Of a stretch of DNA of 64,000 nt, positions 24,689 through 35,747 are shown one piece after another. The notes beneath the pieces were generated by a model. It saw only the letters and a list, made by a program, of their open reading frames with translations. It did no database searches and was not told the DNA's origin. Source of the DNA: Dipteronia dyeriana (Eukaryota > Streptophyta > Magnoliopsida > Sapindales > Sapindaceae); assembly GCA_032871835.1 (NCBI GenBank), contig CM065298.1:75606154-75670153 (forward strand), written 5' to 3'. Every line of letters begins with the position of its first letter. Position 1 is the first letter of the stretch. The translations under genes and the position numbers were made by a program.

Positions 24689-24706
24689 TTCCCACAGACA
24701 ACGCCA
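24689..24706 (-). promoter_or_regulatory. Tat-1 primer-binding site
   Basis: The minus strand reads TGGCGTTGTCTGTGGGAA, similar to the TGGCGCCGT..GGGAA primer sites typical of Tat/Ogre and Athila elements. It lies a few bases inside the LTR and before gag. Confidence 0.7.
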
Positions 24707-24710
24707 GAAA

Positions 24711-25843
24711 GTATGATGAGAAATTTTGATTAACACCCCTCGAGACCACTACCGTGGAGGTGGTGGCCGCGATAGGTACCTTTGGTACCTAGATTGCTTG
24801 TGTAATGATAGATGTTCAACACGAATTTTAATGCAATGAGAAAGGCAATAATAATGTGGTTTTGTTAGTGATCATAAATATCGTACAAAAGTCTCTCAAA
24901 TATCCTCAACCTTATTGGGGTACAGTATGGTGGTAACCTCGTGTCTATCGAGAAGTGGAAAAAATAACGATGGTCGTATTCTGGTCACAGAATTTAGGCC
25001 CAAGAAAAAACCTCCCATTTCATATGCTTTTCATCGCTCTCTTTTACTATTTTTTTTCTTTTTCCTTTCATCATGCCTGGGCATATTTATTCATGGTTCA
25101 AGTAGGTTAAACTTCACGAATCTCCTGCCATAATTCTCTGATCTGTTCCCTCCTTATCGAGCGGGATATTTTATTTAAAAGTCATTGACTTTGAATTAAT
25201 GACAGAGTTGAGAATATCTTTGTTGGAGATAAGTTTGTTTCCTCTTTGGACTCAATCTCTTGCCCTGCACGTACATGGCAATTTAATGATTATTATGTAT
25301 GGATAATCATGTGTGCCTTCATGGCATGATTCTTCATGGAGGTCATCGAGCACGGTGATCATTGTTTCATAGGACGAGGTAAATCCGTGCCCTAGTTTTG
25401 CTACTAGGAGTTGGTCTGACCTTTCCAGATTCTTGGAGCTTGGGATGACCCCAAGGGCACCTTTAATGGCAACGGGGCTTTTAGCGAGCTTCCTACTACC
25501 TATCCAGATAAGTCTTAATCTTCTCTCGACTAGATGAAGCAATTACGAGGTATAAGTCTGTTGCATAATAGGTTCTCACTTAAGTTTGGAGAGGATGGGG
25601 GGCTCTTGGGGAGGCTACGAGGTAGTTTCGACCTCAGGGAGCCTTGATTCGGCATAACGAGCTCGATTCATTTGTGTCGGGCTTCACATTGGATGCTTTC
25701 TAAGCTCGACGACCTTTCTTCGTTGCTTAGGGGTGGCGCCAAAGCTCGATCCCGGGGTTTCGTGGTGGGTAATCTTAGGTTTGGACCCGGATCAGGGAGT
25801 GAAAAATTTCTCTTTGGTCCCTAGCGAAATTTGGCTATTAACA
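24711..25843 (-). repeat. Tat-1 5' LTR
   Basis: On the minus strand it starts TGTTAATAGCCAAATTTCGCTAGGGACC (25843) and ends just before the PBS, around 24711-24717. The TGTTAA(T/C)AGCC start is shared with the Tat-2 and Tat-3 LTRs. About 1.1 kb, half the Tat-2 length. The 3' LTR is not in the window, because Tat-1 is cut at about 10153. Confidence 0.7.
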
Positions 25844-26274
25844 TTGGGTTATACCCGGATCCAAAGCATATTCTTGGGGTGAAGTGAACAACACTGTAGG
25901 ATCACATGAACCTAACACCAAGATATACAAAGGTTAATATTTTAGAGAAAAAAAAGCATTTTAAAGTGGTTAGTAGGTCTTCATGCAATGAGGGGGAACT
26001 TTGAATGGAATGTAAAAAGGTCTAACAAGTCAGTTATACATCTTGTGTGCAAGATTGACAATTGCAAATGAAAATTAAGAGCGGTGAGAAGAAATGAAAG
26101 GACATACTTTCAAGTACAAAGTTTTGCAAGTGAACACGGTTGTACCTTGGAGGAGGTTTATCAGCACCAGCGACAGACTAGTGCAGTCATAATTGGTGAA
26201 GTAGTATCCCTGACACTCCTATAACATGATGATCCTCTAATACGGCCTAAGGATATAATTACGGATATAAAAAC
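25844..26274. other. Unassigned spacer between Tat-1 and Tat-3 LTRs
   Basis: About 430 bp with no coding or structural signal I can support. ACCCGGATC occurs both here (25853) and inside the adjoining LTR (about 25786). Confidence 0.35.
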
Positions 26275-27181
26275 TGTTAATAGCCATTTTTGGTAAGGGG
26301 GAAGTGAAATTTTCCACCCAACCAGTACCTGGTAAGACATGTTTCCTGATAACAAGTAGGGCTTTCAAGCTACTGTCTACCTTGTAGAACCTAGTCTCAC
26401 ATAGTCGAGGAACCTCGATACCGCTGAGCTATCCTGCCACTCCATCGAGATACAAATCTTGTCCCCCTAATAGGTAGGAGGATGACTGTGAAGCTCCAAC
26501 ACGATAGATCAAGTGCCACATCATCAGAGTGGTACCTTGAGGTACCACGCCATCAGACCGGTACCTTGAGGTACCTTGCCATTAGATCTATCAAGTGCCA
26601 TTTCATCAGACCAAGTATCCTGATGTACTGCACCATCAGACCGGTACCTTGAGGTACCTCGCCTTCAGAACGATCAAACACCATTCTATCAGATCAGGTA
26701 CTTTGAGGTACCTCGCCAATTAATATTCAAGGTTAGAGTTATTCTCCAAAAACCATGACAGACTCCACATACACGTAATCGTAATGAAAGAGTCCAAAAA
26801 GGAAACAAACACAATTGTCTCTAAGATATTCTCCGTAAATCGATTCTTCCAGGTCAACTACAGTAAACAGAAAATCCTACCTAATAAGGAAGAAGATCAT
26901 TCTAGTGATCTTTGGCTTGTATGCCAAGCAAAAAACCCTAATGACACCATGCATAAATACAAGGGTAATAACATGAAGAAAAGGATAAAAAAATTGACCT
27001 CTAGAACCTCAAGAGTTGTCGCTTAGTTGTGCATTCAGAATTAAGCCTAACCATCACCATTGATAGTTGTATCCACTTATCGACATATACGAGTTTGCCA
27101 CCTCCAGTTAGTCAAAGAGAAAAGAGAGATTGAGAGTTATTTTCTTGCTAATACATTTACCTAACTATTGAATAAAATAAT
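26275..27181 (+). mobile_element. Tat-3 LTR (plus), cut by Tat-2
   Basis: Starts TGTTAATAGCCATTTTTGGTAAGGG, homologous to the Tat-2 LTR start, but on the plus strand. A possible TATA motif (GCATAAATACAAGGG) lies at about 26950. The sequence is interrupted at 27181 by Tat-2 (TSD ATAAT). On the far side (35748) integrase code follows directly, so the LTR end and most of the interior had been deleted earlier. Confidence 0.65.
26525..26715. repeat. Palindromic GGTACC tandem repeat in Tat-3 LTR
   Basis: Four clear copies and one decayed copy of GGTACCTTGAGGTACC lie at 26531, 26560, about 26613, 26643 and about 26697, each with ATCAGA-type spacers. Each copy is an inverted repeat with 7-bp arms and a 2-bp centre. 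Spacing alternates between about 30 and 53 bp. Confidence 0.75.
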
Positions 27182-28016
27182 TGTTAATCAAAAATTCCCA
27201 CTGGGTGAAAAACCTTGATTAACACCCTCAACCTACTACCGGTAGGCGGCGGAGGGTAGGTACCTCGTACGTTGGTGATCTTGTACGAATATGAAGGATG
27301 GTGTGATAGGTAGAAGACAAGTCATTCTGTTCGTCGAGCTTCGTGTATATGGAGGAGATATGGGGGGCTTAAGGTTCTCCTGCTAGTACAAAAGGGCTGA
27401 TCCTAGTCCTAATCTTGATCCTCAGTCCTGGTATTCGGTCCTGGTACCCTGTCATTATATCTGGTTTCCTCCCTAGGTGTCATCGATCCAAAAATCAAAT
27501 AAAGAGGTAGGATTGGTGCTCATTGATGATGTAGATGTGTTCGTGAAAGATTGGACCACCCAGTAGCAATTCTTTACCTCTAGGTACTTTTGGTCAGGGT
27601 CGAAACCTATCCAGGTACCTGGAGCTTGGTCTTTGATCCTCATTTCTTCCTGTAGTTCCCTGATATTAATAGTGAGTAATTGGGGGGGCTCATTTAGCTC
27701 CAGCGTTGGATCCTTGTTTGTTCCCACAGAGTGGGTGCAAGAGAGCACCTCGATTCCATTCAAACAGGTCTGGTTGGTTTCTCCCCATCTTGAGTTGTGA
27801 CTTGGCAAGCAAATAGATGGATAAGGATGCTAGGTCCAACGAGGTAGGAATCTATCTAACATAAATATTTACATGCATAACAAAATGAGATAGATGAGAG
27901 AAGGTTAAGTCTTTTATAGAGGGAGGTAAACTGTCCAAGGGGGAAAATTCATCACAAATGATCATATACTGAAAAACACTGAGGCAGTATCCAGAGGAAG
28001 GAGAAAGACCCTTTCT

Positions 28017-28055
<39 letters not shown>

Positions 28056-29425
28056 GAGTGCTTATAGGAGCTTACAAGATAGTAATCGAATGTGAACCAA
28101 TACCGGTACATTCCCTGTAACGGTACACATACAATGATGCTCAAAGGAGAATTTAAACGAAGAATGTAGGATTCTATTGGGCTTGTCCATCTCTGGAATA
28201 GACATGAGATCTCTCAGGAATCTATTTTGGATTTTCTCTTAATAGGTGATTTCTTCTTCCCATCTACCCTGGATGTCAAGCATCGAATCCAGTCTATTTA
28301 TACATGGTGTAACTAGTGTTCATTCTTGGCGTGCAAGTGGAAGATCACTGAATTCTCCTTTCTTTCATGATAGGCAGAATTTTTTGTTTAACGAAGTTCA
28401 CCCCAAATAATTGGTTATGACGGATTTCTTGGAGGCAAAGGTGTTTGCTTCCTCTTTGGACATTTTCCTTTTGTCCACTCCTTTAATTTAGGAAATCAAC
28501 TCATAATCAAAGGAACACTGATTGAATTGACTTGCTAATGGCGTTATTAAGGAGTTGAATGATCTTCCATTAATGGCATTGATTATCTCCATTAATAGGG
28601 TTGGCTACCTCCATTATACGGTTGACCTCATTAATGGTATCTTAAATGTAATGAAAGTCAACCCTTTCTTCCTACGTTATTTGGAGGAGAACTCTGGTTT
28701 TGTATGTCACCTTGGCGAGGTACATTACGGAGGTTACCTGAGGTGATGCTTGGCATTTCTAGTGTCAAGGTACGCTTGAGTACCATTTTTGTTACTGGAG
28801 ACATGATTTAATCTTACTGAGATCTACAGTGGATCTTGCCTTAACCGTATTGGCGCTTCACAATCATATTGAAGCTTTTATAAGCTTATTCTCTCATGTT
28901 AGGAAGGGTTAGACATATATCTTGATAGAGCAGAAGGGCCATGCTAGACGAGCTTAGTGACAGAGAGGTCCTCTGGTGGGGATGAATAAATTAGCTTACT
29001 CCTGGTGAGGTTGATGGGTGTCTTGGATGGTAAGGTACTTCAAGGTATCAGTTTGATGGTGGGATATCACAAGTTATCAATCTGGCTATTGAGGGCTGGA
29101 TTCGATCACGCTTAGGCTTCTCATAGAGCTCGATTATGAGCTTCTTCCATTATGCTAGAAAGGTCAGAAATGTACCTCGATGGGATAATACGGTAATGTT
29201 GACTGGTCTGGGTATGAGTAGGTCTTTCTATGAAGGTGGATACTTTGTCTGCTTCTAAGATGGTTACAAGGTACCTTGATCATATGAATCCCGGTACCAC
29301 GAGGAAAATGGTAGCCCGTCACATTGTCCTGGTGCTAAGTAGTGTTTTCTACCAGGTAGGCCTTACCAAGTACTAGGCAGATAGAAAATTCTTTTTTAGA
29401 CCCCTACCAAAAAAGGCTGTTAACA
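27182..29425 (-). repeat. Tat-2 3' LTR
   Basis: On the minus strand it starts TGTTAACAGCCTTTTTTGGTAGGGG at 29425 and ends TTGATTAACA at 27182. The terminal 45 bp (27182-27226) are an inverted repeat (TGTTAATCAA..TTGATTAACA). It contains a (TA)n tract at 28019-28052. It lacks the TGGTCC expansion found in the other LTR. Confidence 0.87.
28019..28052. repeat. (TA)n microsatellite in Tat-2 3' LTR
   Basis: About 17 TA units. The matching place in the other LTR (34281-34323) is (CA)n followed by (TA)n. Confidence 0.9.
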
Positions 29426-29440
29426 GTAGTCCCCTTTGAC
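29426..29440 (-). promoter_or_regulatory. Tat-2 polypurine tract
   Basis: The minus strand reads GTCAAAGGGGACTAC immediately before the 3' LTR start. Purine-rich and correctly placed. Confidence 0.65.
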
Positions 29441-30242
29441 TTTAACATCGATACATAGTTAGGGTTGGAGTCAGGATATGTAATGCTTGAAGAATTTTTC
29501 TGTCTTTTCTTACAGGTAAGCCATTACTTGAAATGAAAACCTTTCCTAGTGTACTTGGCTTAGGCGAATCAGGGTACTTGGCATTCCTACAAAACAAATG
29601 AGCGGTGGCAAACCACTAATAGGGATATTCCCTTGGGTGGAATTTCCAACGCACTAGTCAGTGTAAAACTTGATAAGTAAGAGATGTAAGATGTAACAAA
29701 TCGTACTACTCGGTCATTTGGGATGTGGCTCCTATGGCCAATCTGGGTACTTGGCCTTTCTTTTCCAGGAATAACGATACTTAGGCGAAATCATGTTGGC
29801 GAATCAAGGTGTTTGACGTTCATGTTCCTTGTACTTAGGCAAACTGGTAAAATCGGGTACATGGCATTCCTGTTGTAAGAATCCTAGTACTTCGGCAAAT
29901 TGGCGAAATGATCCTGGTAGGCAACTATGCCATCCAGATCCTTCTTTAAGAGGGGTGGCCTGGTCAAGGCAGCAGGATGGCCATTTGGCTATCCTGGTCT
30001 TGTGGTATGGCTGGCGACTATGTACTTACGCTCAGACCCTTGTTGGAGGCAGTAGCCCGAAATAGGTATTAGGGGCATTGAGGGGCTTCCCCGACCAATC
30101 CTTGGTCTCGAGATCTGGTAGACAACTATACCTTACTAACCAGACCCTTCTTTACGGGGGTGGTGCCCGGCCAAGACATCGAGGGTAATAGGGAGGCTTC
30201 CCTGACCAATCCCTGGTCTTGACACAATCATTATCGAAATAC
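29441..30242. repeat. Degenerate direct repeats in Tat-2 interior
   Basis: A GGTACTTGGCATTCCT / ACTTAGGCGAA theme recurs three to four times (about 29560-29915). A longer unit (CTGGTAG(G/A)CAACTAT.. through GGCTTCCC(C/T)GACCAATCC(T/C)TGGTCT) occurs twice at about 29910-30110 and 30112-30235. No coding signal. Confidence 0.65.
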
Positions 30243-30908
30243 CATGGTGATCATTCTAAAGGAATTAATTCGGTTCATTGCACCAAGTGTGCTTGTAGCT
30301 TTTCTAGTTAAGGTGATTCTTCTAGAGAGATTAATTTGATCTAGAGAACCAGGAGTGCTTGTAGCTCTCCAGGTTAAGGTGATCCTCCTAAAGAGATTAA
30401 TCTGGTCCAGGGCAAAATGAGCGTTGTATAGCTCTTCCAGTCAAGGTGATCCTCCTGGAGGTATTAATCTTGTCCAGGGCATCAGGAGTGTTGTGTAGCT
30501 CTCCAGGTCAAGATGTTCCTCCTAGATGGATTAATCGGGTTCAGGGCATCAATAGTGCTCGTAGCTCTCATGGTTAAGGTGATCCTCCATGAGGGATTAA
30601 TCAGGTCCAAGGCTTTAAGAGCGCTGTGTAGCTTTCCCGGTTGAGGCGATCCTCCATGATGGATTAATCTGGTCCAAGGCATCAGGAGCATTGTGTAACT
30701 CTCCTAGTCGAGGTGACCTTCCTAGAGGGATTAATTTGGTGTAGGGCATCATGAGTGTTATGTAGCTCTCCTGGTTAAAGCGATCCTCCTGGGCAGATTA
30801 AGCCGGTCGAGGAAAATAAATTGTGTTGCTCTCCTGGTTAAGGCAATTGTCCTGGAGAGATTAATCCGATCCAGGGCATCAAGAGTGCTTTGTAGCTCTC
30901 TTGGTCTC
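30243..30908. repeat. 66-bp minisatellite, about ten copies, in Tat-2
   Basis: Ten head-to-tail units of 63-67 bp. Each contains a version of AAGGTGATCCTCCT, GGATTAATC, GGTCCAGGGCATCA, GAGTGCT and TGTAGCTCTCC. The unit length is not a steady multiple of three, and open frames on the minus strand shift between units, so I read it as non-coding. Tandem repeats in this position are known from Tat/Ogre-type elements. Confidence 0.9.
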
Positions 30909-31499
30909 GAACATTGATAAATGGTGATCATAGAAGAACTTGCTACTGCGGACTTCAAAGGTAAAACATTTTGAGTCAATTTGCATTCCAGGTAGTAAAG
31001 TGAATTTTTGCTAAGGCACTTATTGTTGTGGACTAGATAGTTGGAGAAATCCTCTCATGTTTGGTCTCATAGGGGTAATAGACAGAATAATAAGCTTCTA
31101 GTCCCCAATTGATGTAATTGGTTCTGAAGCCTGCTCAAGGTAGATTTGAGTCTTCAACAATCATAACGGAGCTCGAGATCTCGTTATGAATAAATCGAGA
31201 CAGGGTATTGAGTGGCTTGGTATAGGAAGTTAGAAATTGTTAGTCCTCTTCCGGTGGTACTGGTCCAAAGGCATTCCTAGGCTTTAAAGAAACCTTGGCA
31301 ACTGAGAAAGGGCTCTGAATTTTGCTCAAACAAAATGGGACTTAGGTAGCTCATATGGGCACTGTAAAGGGCCCGATACAGTGAGTGAGGAAACCATAGG
31401 TCTTGTAGCTGTGCTGCTACTCTAAAGGCTTGATTAAATACTTAGGAGACCTTAGAAAAGGTTGTAAGACTCTAGGCTCTTCCCAAATGGATCATGACA
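30909..31499. other. Unassigned Tat-2 interior
   Basis: About 590 bp between the minisatellite and the antisense ORF. No domain, RNA gene or clear repeat is seen. Confidence 0.35.
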
Positions 31500-32551
31500 T
31501 AGACGGCTAGCTAGAGCATTGAGTGGCCCATCACTAATAGAGAAAAGCTACTGGTTTGGTACTCTTCGGGAGCAGGTTGATGCTACTATGGCCAAGCTTA
31601 TGTTGACTAAGGAGGAGATAACCAGGTCAGCAAGGGGAGTGATCGATTTGAAAAAATCCTTGACAAGAGCTGGAGCAACTGTGGTTGAGGCGCAGGTAGA
31701 CAAAGAGCGGATACAGCATGCATATTATATGGAGAAACTCAAGTCCATGTAGCGTGCCTTGCAAGGATTGCTCTAAGGGAGGAGAAAAAGTCTAAGGAAG
31801 TGGTCTAAAGTTTTTGCAGTAGCATGGCTACCTTGGAAGCTAAAAAGGACGCTTTATTTACTAAAGGATGCTACTTACCAGGTGTCTCAAGCTCTTCCTC
31901 CTTCGCCTGACCTGAGCGTTATTAAAGGATATAACCGAGAGGTGATCATGGAGAAAGCTACAGAGTTATCTTGGTCTACCCTTACTGAAACCAGTCCTTC
32001 TTGAGTTATTAGGTTAGCAAGTGATAATGAGAACTTAGTGCCTTATTTTTGCTAGTCGTACTGGTAAGGAATTACTGCAAAGTCCCCTGCTAATGCAAAA
32101 GCTCAAAATGTAGGATGAGCTTTAAACCCGTTTGTCTCTTCTTCTAAACTTGTCAAGAAGTTAGAGGTTCAAATCGATTCTACCAAGGAAGGGGAGGTCC
32201 AAACTGGCCAAGTAAATGTGGGTTGCTAAAGAAATTCAGGATACAGGAGGAGCTTCAAACCTACGTACCTATCCATATGAACCTGTCAAGGTGGTAAAAG
32301 TTTAGATCGATCCTATCAAGGAGGGGAAGGTCTAGACTGGTGTCCGATAAGTGGAATAGGTCTAGATCGACCTTATTAAGGAGATGTGGCCCAGGCTGAT
32401 TCAGGTTGATCTAACTAAGGTGGTGGAAGTTGGCTCTAAAGTAACGTTTTTAGGGGATGATGACCATTCTTCCACCAAGCAGCAGGATCAGTAGGAAGGA
32501 GCTACGACTGTTGAGGAGACCAACCAAGGTGGTGGATCAGAACCACAGTAA
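31500..32551 (+). pseudogene. Coiled-coil ORF antisense to Tat-2
   Basis: The clearest frame is 31519-31752 (LREQVDATMAKLMLTKEEITRSARGVIDLKKSLTRAGATVVEAQVDKERIQHAYY), an amphipathic coiled-coil pattern. Coding-like sequence continues in shifted frames with several stops: EEKKSKEVV, ATLEAKKDALF, QALPPSPDLSVIKGY, then an acidic tail with VEVGSKVTFLGDDD and ETNQGGGSEPQ before a stop at about 32551. The layout (coiled coil, an xxPDLDLS-like motif, acidic tail) resembles the C-terminal half of plant 'putative gypsy-type transposon' proteins. The strand is opposite to the LTR polarity. The function is unknown and the ORF is decayed. Confidence 0.5.
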
Positions 32552-33337
32552 CTCGATGTGGCAATGAATGGCTACAATTGGAGAGGAGCCACTGGCATGA
32601 TACTCGTTCGAAGGCAAGTTTGGGATCCCAAAAGTCCCCAGCAACTAAAATGAGGCCCTAGATCATGCTAGAATGAACCGGGCCCGTAATGGCTCACTTG
32701 GGCATAAACCGGTCATGTACAAGAAGTTAGGAGCCACTAGGTCGTGCATCGATGTTGCTGCTGCAAAAGCTTGCTTAGGAATATATGAGGCCTTACTAAA
32801 TGTGGGAAGCCTCTAGGCTCTACGTGAATAGATCGGGACACTGGTGGCTCACTAGGGTATTGAATGGCCCGTTATAAATAAAGAGGAGCCACCGATCTGG
32901 TACTAGTTCAACGGTATGCTTGGGATTCTAAAAGTCTTCAGCAACTAAGATGTAGCTCTAGACAAACCTAGAAAGAATCGAGGCCGCGTGGTCTCTATCG
33001 GTTGTGCTGCCCATATGACCATATAATTGAGATAGCTTCTTGAATTCATGAGTTGACTTACTACCGCTACCTAGGAGCTCAGTAACGGAGCGAGTTTGCT
33101 GTAGAGAAGTTATACAGGTGCGACTCTCTGCATTAGAGCTCTAACGGTACCAAAGTAGGTTTGCTGTGGAGGAGTTAGACAGACACGGAGCTGCTATAGA
33201 GAAGGTCTACCTGTAGATGAGCAGCTTTGCTATATAGAGGTAGCATAGTAGACCGATTACACCAGTAATCCCACGTACTCAATAGTATAAGGATGTTAAT
33301 GTAGAGACATGAAAATTTCAAAACGGGTGTAGAAATT
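32552..33337. repeat. Direct repeat of about 105 bp in Tat-2 interior
   Basis: A unit running GAGGAGCCAC, CTGGTACTAGTTC, TTGGGAT, CAGCAACTAA and CTAGA..A(T/C)GAA(C/T)CG occurs at about 32577-32690 and 32880-32990. The remainder is unassigned. Gag would be expected here, but no gag motif is visible. Confidence 0.6.
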
Positions 33338-33355
33338 TTCCATATACGGCGATAA
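33338..33355 (-). promoter_or_regulatory. Degenerate Tat-2 primer-binding site
   Basis: The minus strand reads TATCGCCGTATATGGAAA, right after the LTR end, matching the TGGCGCCGTCTGTGGGAA type in most positions. Mutated but correctly placed. Confidence 0.5.
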
Positions 33356-33587
33356 AAAGTGTTAACCAAAAATTTCTATTGGGAGAAAAATCTCAGTGAA
33401 CACCCTCAACCGCTACCCGGTAGGTAGCGGGGGATAGGTACCTCGTACCTAGTTGATCTTGTAAGAACATGAAGGATGGCGAGTTAGGTAGGAGACAAGT
33501 CATCCGGCCCGGTGGGAATCATGCATATAAAAGAGATATGTGGGGCTTTGAGGTTCCCCTACTGGTGCAAAGGGCTAATCTTAGTCC

Positions 33588-33673
33588 CTGGTCCTGGTCC
33601 TGGTCCTGGTCTTGGTCCTGGTCCTTGTCGTGGTCCTGGTCCTGGTCCTGGTTCTGGTTCTGGTCCTGGTCCT
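33588..33673. repeat. (TGGTCC)n hexanucleotide expansion
   Basis: About 14 copies of TGGTCC with a few variants, present only in this LTR of the pair. It gives spurious open frames of Trp-Ser, Pro-Gly or Val-Leu repeats. Confidence 0.9.
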
Positions 33674-34280
33674 AATCCTCGGTCGCGGTATTAGGTCATC
33701 GGTCCTTGTACCCAGTCCTTGTATCCGGTCTCCTCTATCGGTGTCCTCGATTCAAATAGCGAACAAGGAGGTAGGATTGGTACTCATCGATGATGTAGAT
33801 ATGTTCGTGAAATATTGGACCACCCGGTAGCAATTATTTACCTTTAGGTACTTTTGGTCAGGGTCGGAACCCATCCCGGTACTTGGAGCATGGTTTTGGA
33901 CCCTGATTTCTTCCTAAAGTTCCCCGACCTAATAACAAGTAATAAGGGGGCTCAATTAACTCTAGCATTGGATCCTTGTTCGCTCCCACAGAGAGGGTGT
34001 TAGAGAGCTCCTTAATTACTTTCAAACGGGTCTGAGTGAATTCTCCCCATCTTGACCTGCGACTTGGCAAGCATATAGGTGGATAAGGATGCTAGGTCCA
34101 ACAATGTAGGAGTCTAGCTTACAAAAATATATACATGTATAAAAAAATGAGATAGAAGAGAGAAGGATAAGTCTTTTGTAGAGGGAGGTGGACTGAAAAA
34201 GGGGGAAAAAGCATAATAAATGATCATATGTTGAAAAACCCTGAGGTAGTATCAAGGAGAAGGAGAAACACTCTTCCTTG

Positions 34281-34281
34281 T

Positions 34282-34323
<42 letters not shown>
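34281..34323. repeat. (CA)n(TA)n microsatellite in Tat-2 5' LTR
   Basis: Compound dinucleotide repeat at the position of the (TA)n tract in the other LTR. Confidence 0.9.
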
Positions 34324-35747
34324 TAAGGAGTGCTTCTGGTAGCTTATAAGAGTGGCAAAATAATACAACCACGTTGCTCCGGAGAGCTTACAGTAGTAAT
34401 CGAATGTTAACCGATACTGTTACATTCTTGGTAAAAGTACACATACAATGATGATCTATGGAGAATCTAGACGAAGAATGTATGCTTCTCTCGGGCTTGT
34501 CCATATCTAGATTAGACATGATATCTCTCAGGAATCCATTTTGGATCTTCTCTTCATAGGCGATTTCTTCCTCACATCTCCCCTGGATGTCACGAATCAA
34601 ATCCAGTCTATTTATACATGGTGTAACTAGTGTTAATTCTTGGCATGCAAGTCACAGATCACCAAATTCACCTTTCTTCCTTGATAGGAGATATTTTCTG
34701 TTTAATGTAGTTGACCCCAAATAATCGGTTGTGGAGGATATCTTGGAGGCAAAGGTGTTTGTTTCCTCTTTGGACTCTTTCTTTTGTCAACTCCATTAAT
34801 TTAGCCAATCAACTCGTAATCATAGGAACATTAACTTAGTTGAATAATTAATGGTGCTATTAAGGAGTTGATTGATCTTCCCTTAACGGTGTTGATTACT
34901 CCATTAATAGGGTTGACTACCTCCATTAATACAGTTGGCCAAATTAATGGTATCTTAAATGTCAAGTAAGTCAATCCTCTCTTCATACGTTGTTTGGAGG
35001 AAAACTCTAGTTTTGTATGTCATTTTGGTGAGGTACTTTGTGGTGGTCACTTGAGGTGATTCTTGGCATATCTGGTGTCGAGGTACGCTCGAGTATCGCT
35101 CTTGTTATTGGAGACTTGATTTAACCATGCCGAGATCTACAGTGGATCTTGCCTTAATCGTATTAGCGCTTCACAATCATATTGAAGCTTTTCAGAGCTT
35201 CTTCTCTCGTGTTAGGAAGGGTTGGGCATATATCTTTATAGGGGAGAAGGGCTATGCTGGACGAGCTTAGTGACGAAGAGGTCCTCTAGTGGAGACGAAT
35301 AAGTTAACTTTCTCCTAGAGAGGTTGACGGGTATCTTAGATGGCAAGGTAATTCGAGGTATCAATCTGAGGGCGGGATATCTTGAGGTATTAGTCTTGTT
35401 GTTAGGGATTGGATTCTATCACGCTTGGCCATCTCATGGAGCTCGATTTTGAGCTTCTCCCTCATACTAGAAAGGTTAAAAATGTACCTCGACGGGATAG
35501 TGAGGTAATATGTTATCTAGTCTAAGTGTGAGTAGGTCCTTCTATGGAGGTGGATATTCTCTGTTTGCTTCCGAGATGGTTATAAGGTACCTTGATCATG
35601 TGAATCTTGGTACCTCGAGGTAGATGGTAGCTCGTCACGTCGTCCTGGTGCTAAGTAGTTTTTTCTACCGGGTAGGCTCTACCAGGTACCAGGCTGATGA
35701 AAAATTCTTCTTTGGACCCCTACCAAAAAAGGCTGTTAACAATAATA

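Larger units (their letters stand above)
27182..35742 (-). mobile_element. Tat-2, non-autonomous Tat-like gypsy element
   Basis: Two LTRs (27182-29425 and 33360-35742) with TG..CA ends and a terminal inverted repeat TGTTAAY..RTTAACA are flanked by an exact 5-bp TSD, ATAAT (27177-27181 and 35743-35747). Within the 3.9-kb interior there is a PBS-like site, direct repeats, a coiled-coil ORF antisense to the element, a 66-bp minisatellite and a polypurine tract. No gag or pol motif was found. Known autonomous Tat/Grande-type elements carry an extra, often antisense, ORF and tandem repeats between pol and the 3' LTR; here only that part remains. Confidence 0.88.
33360..35742 (-). repeat. Tat-2 5' LTR
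   Basis: Homologous to 27182-29425 throughout, about 140 bp longer because of repeat expansion and small indels. Starts TGTTAACAGCC on the minus strand at 35742 and ends GGTTAACA at 33360. Confidence 0.87.

Noticed and set aside
26410..26445. tRNA-like A-box (TAGCTCAGCGGT on the minus strand)
   Set aside because: The B-box-like GGTTC follows too closely, no anticodon arm or acceptor stem can be drawn, and the site lies inside an LTR.
27182..27226. Tail-to-tail junction of two opposite LTRs
   Set aside because: The symmetric sequence recurs at the other LTR of Tat-2 and the ATAAT TSD places the boundary outside it, so it is part of the LTR end.
30243..30908. CRISPR-like regularly spaced repeats
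   Set aside because: Units are contiguous tandem copies without unique spacers, in a plant retrotransposon; it is a minisatellite.
30482..30979. Minus-strand open frames with repeated ALDxINPSR peptides
   Set aside because: They read through the 66-bp minisatellite, whose units differ in length by non-multiples of three.
33469..33830. Open frames of Trp-Ser, Pro-Gly and Val-Leu repeats
   Set aside because: They are three readings of the same TGGTCC expansion in an LTR, not proteins.
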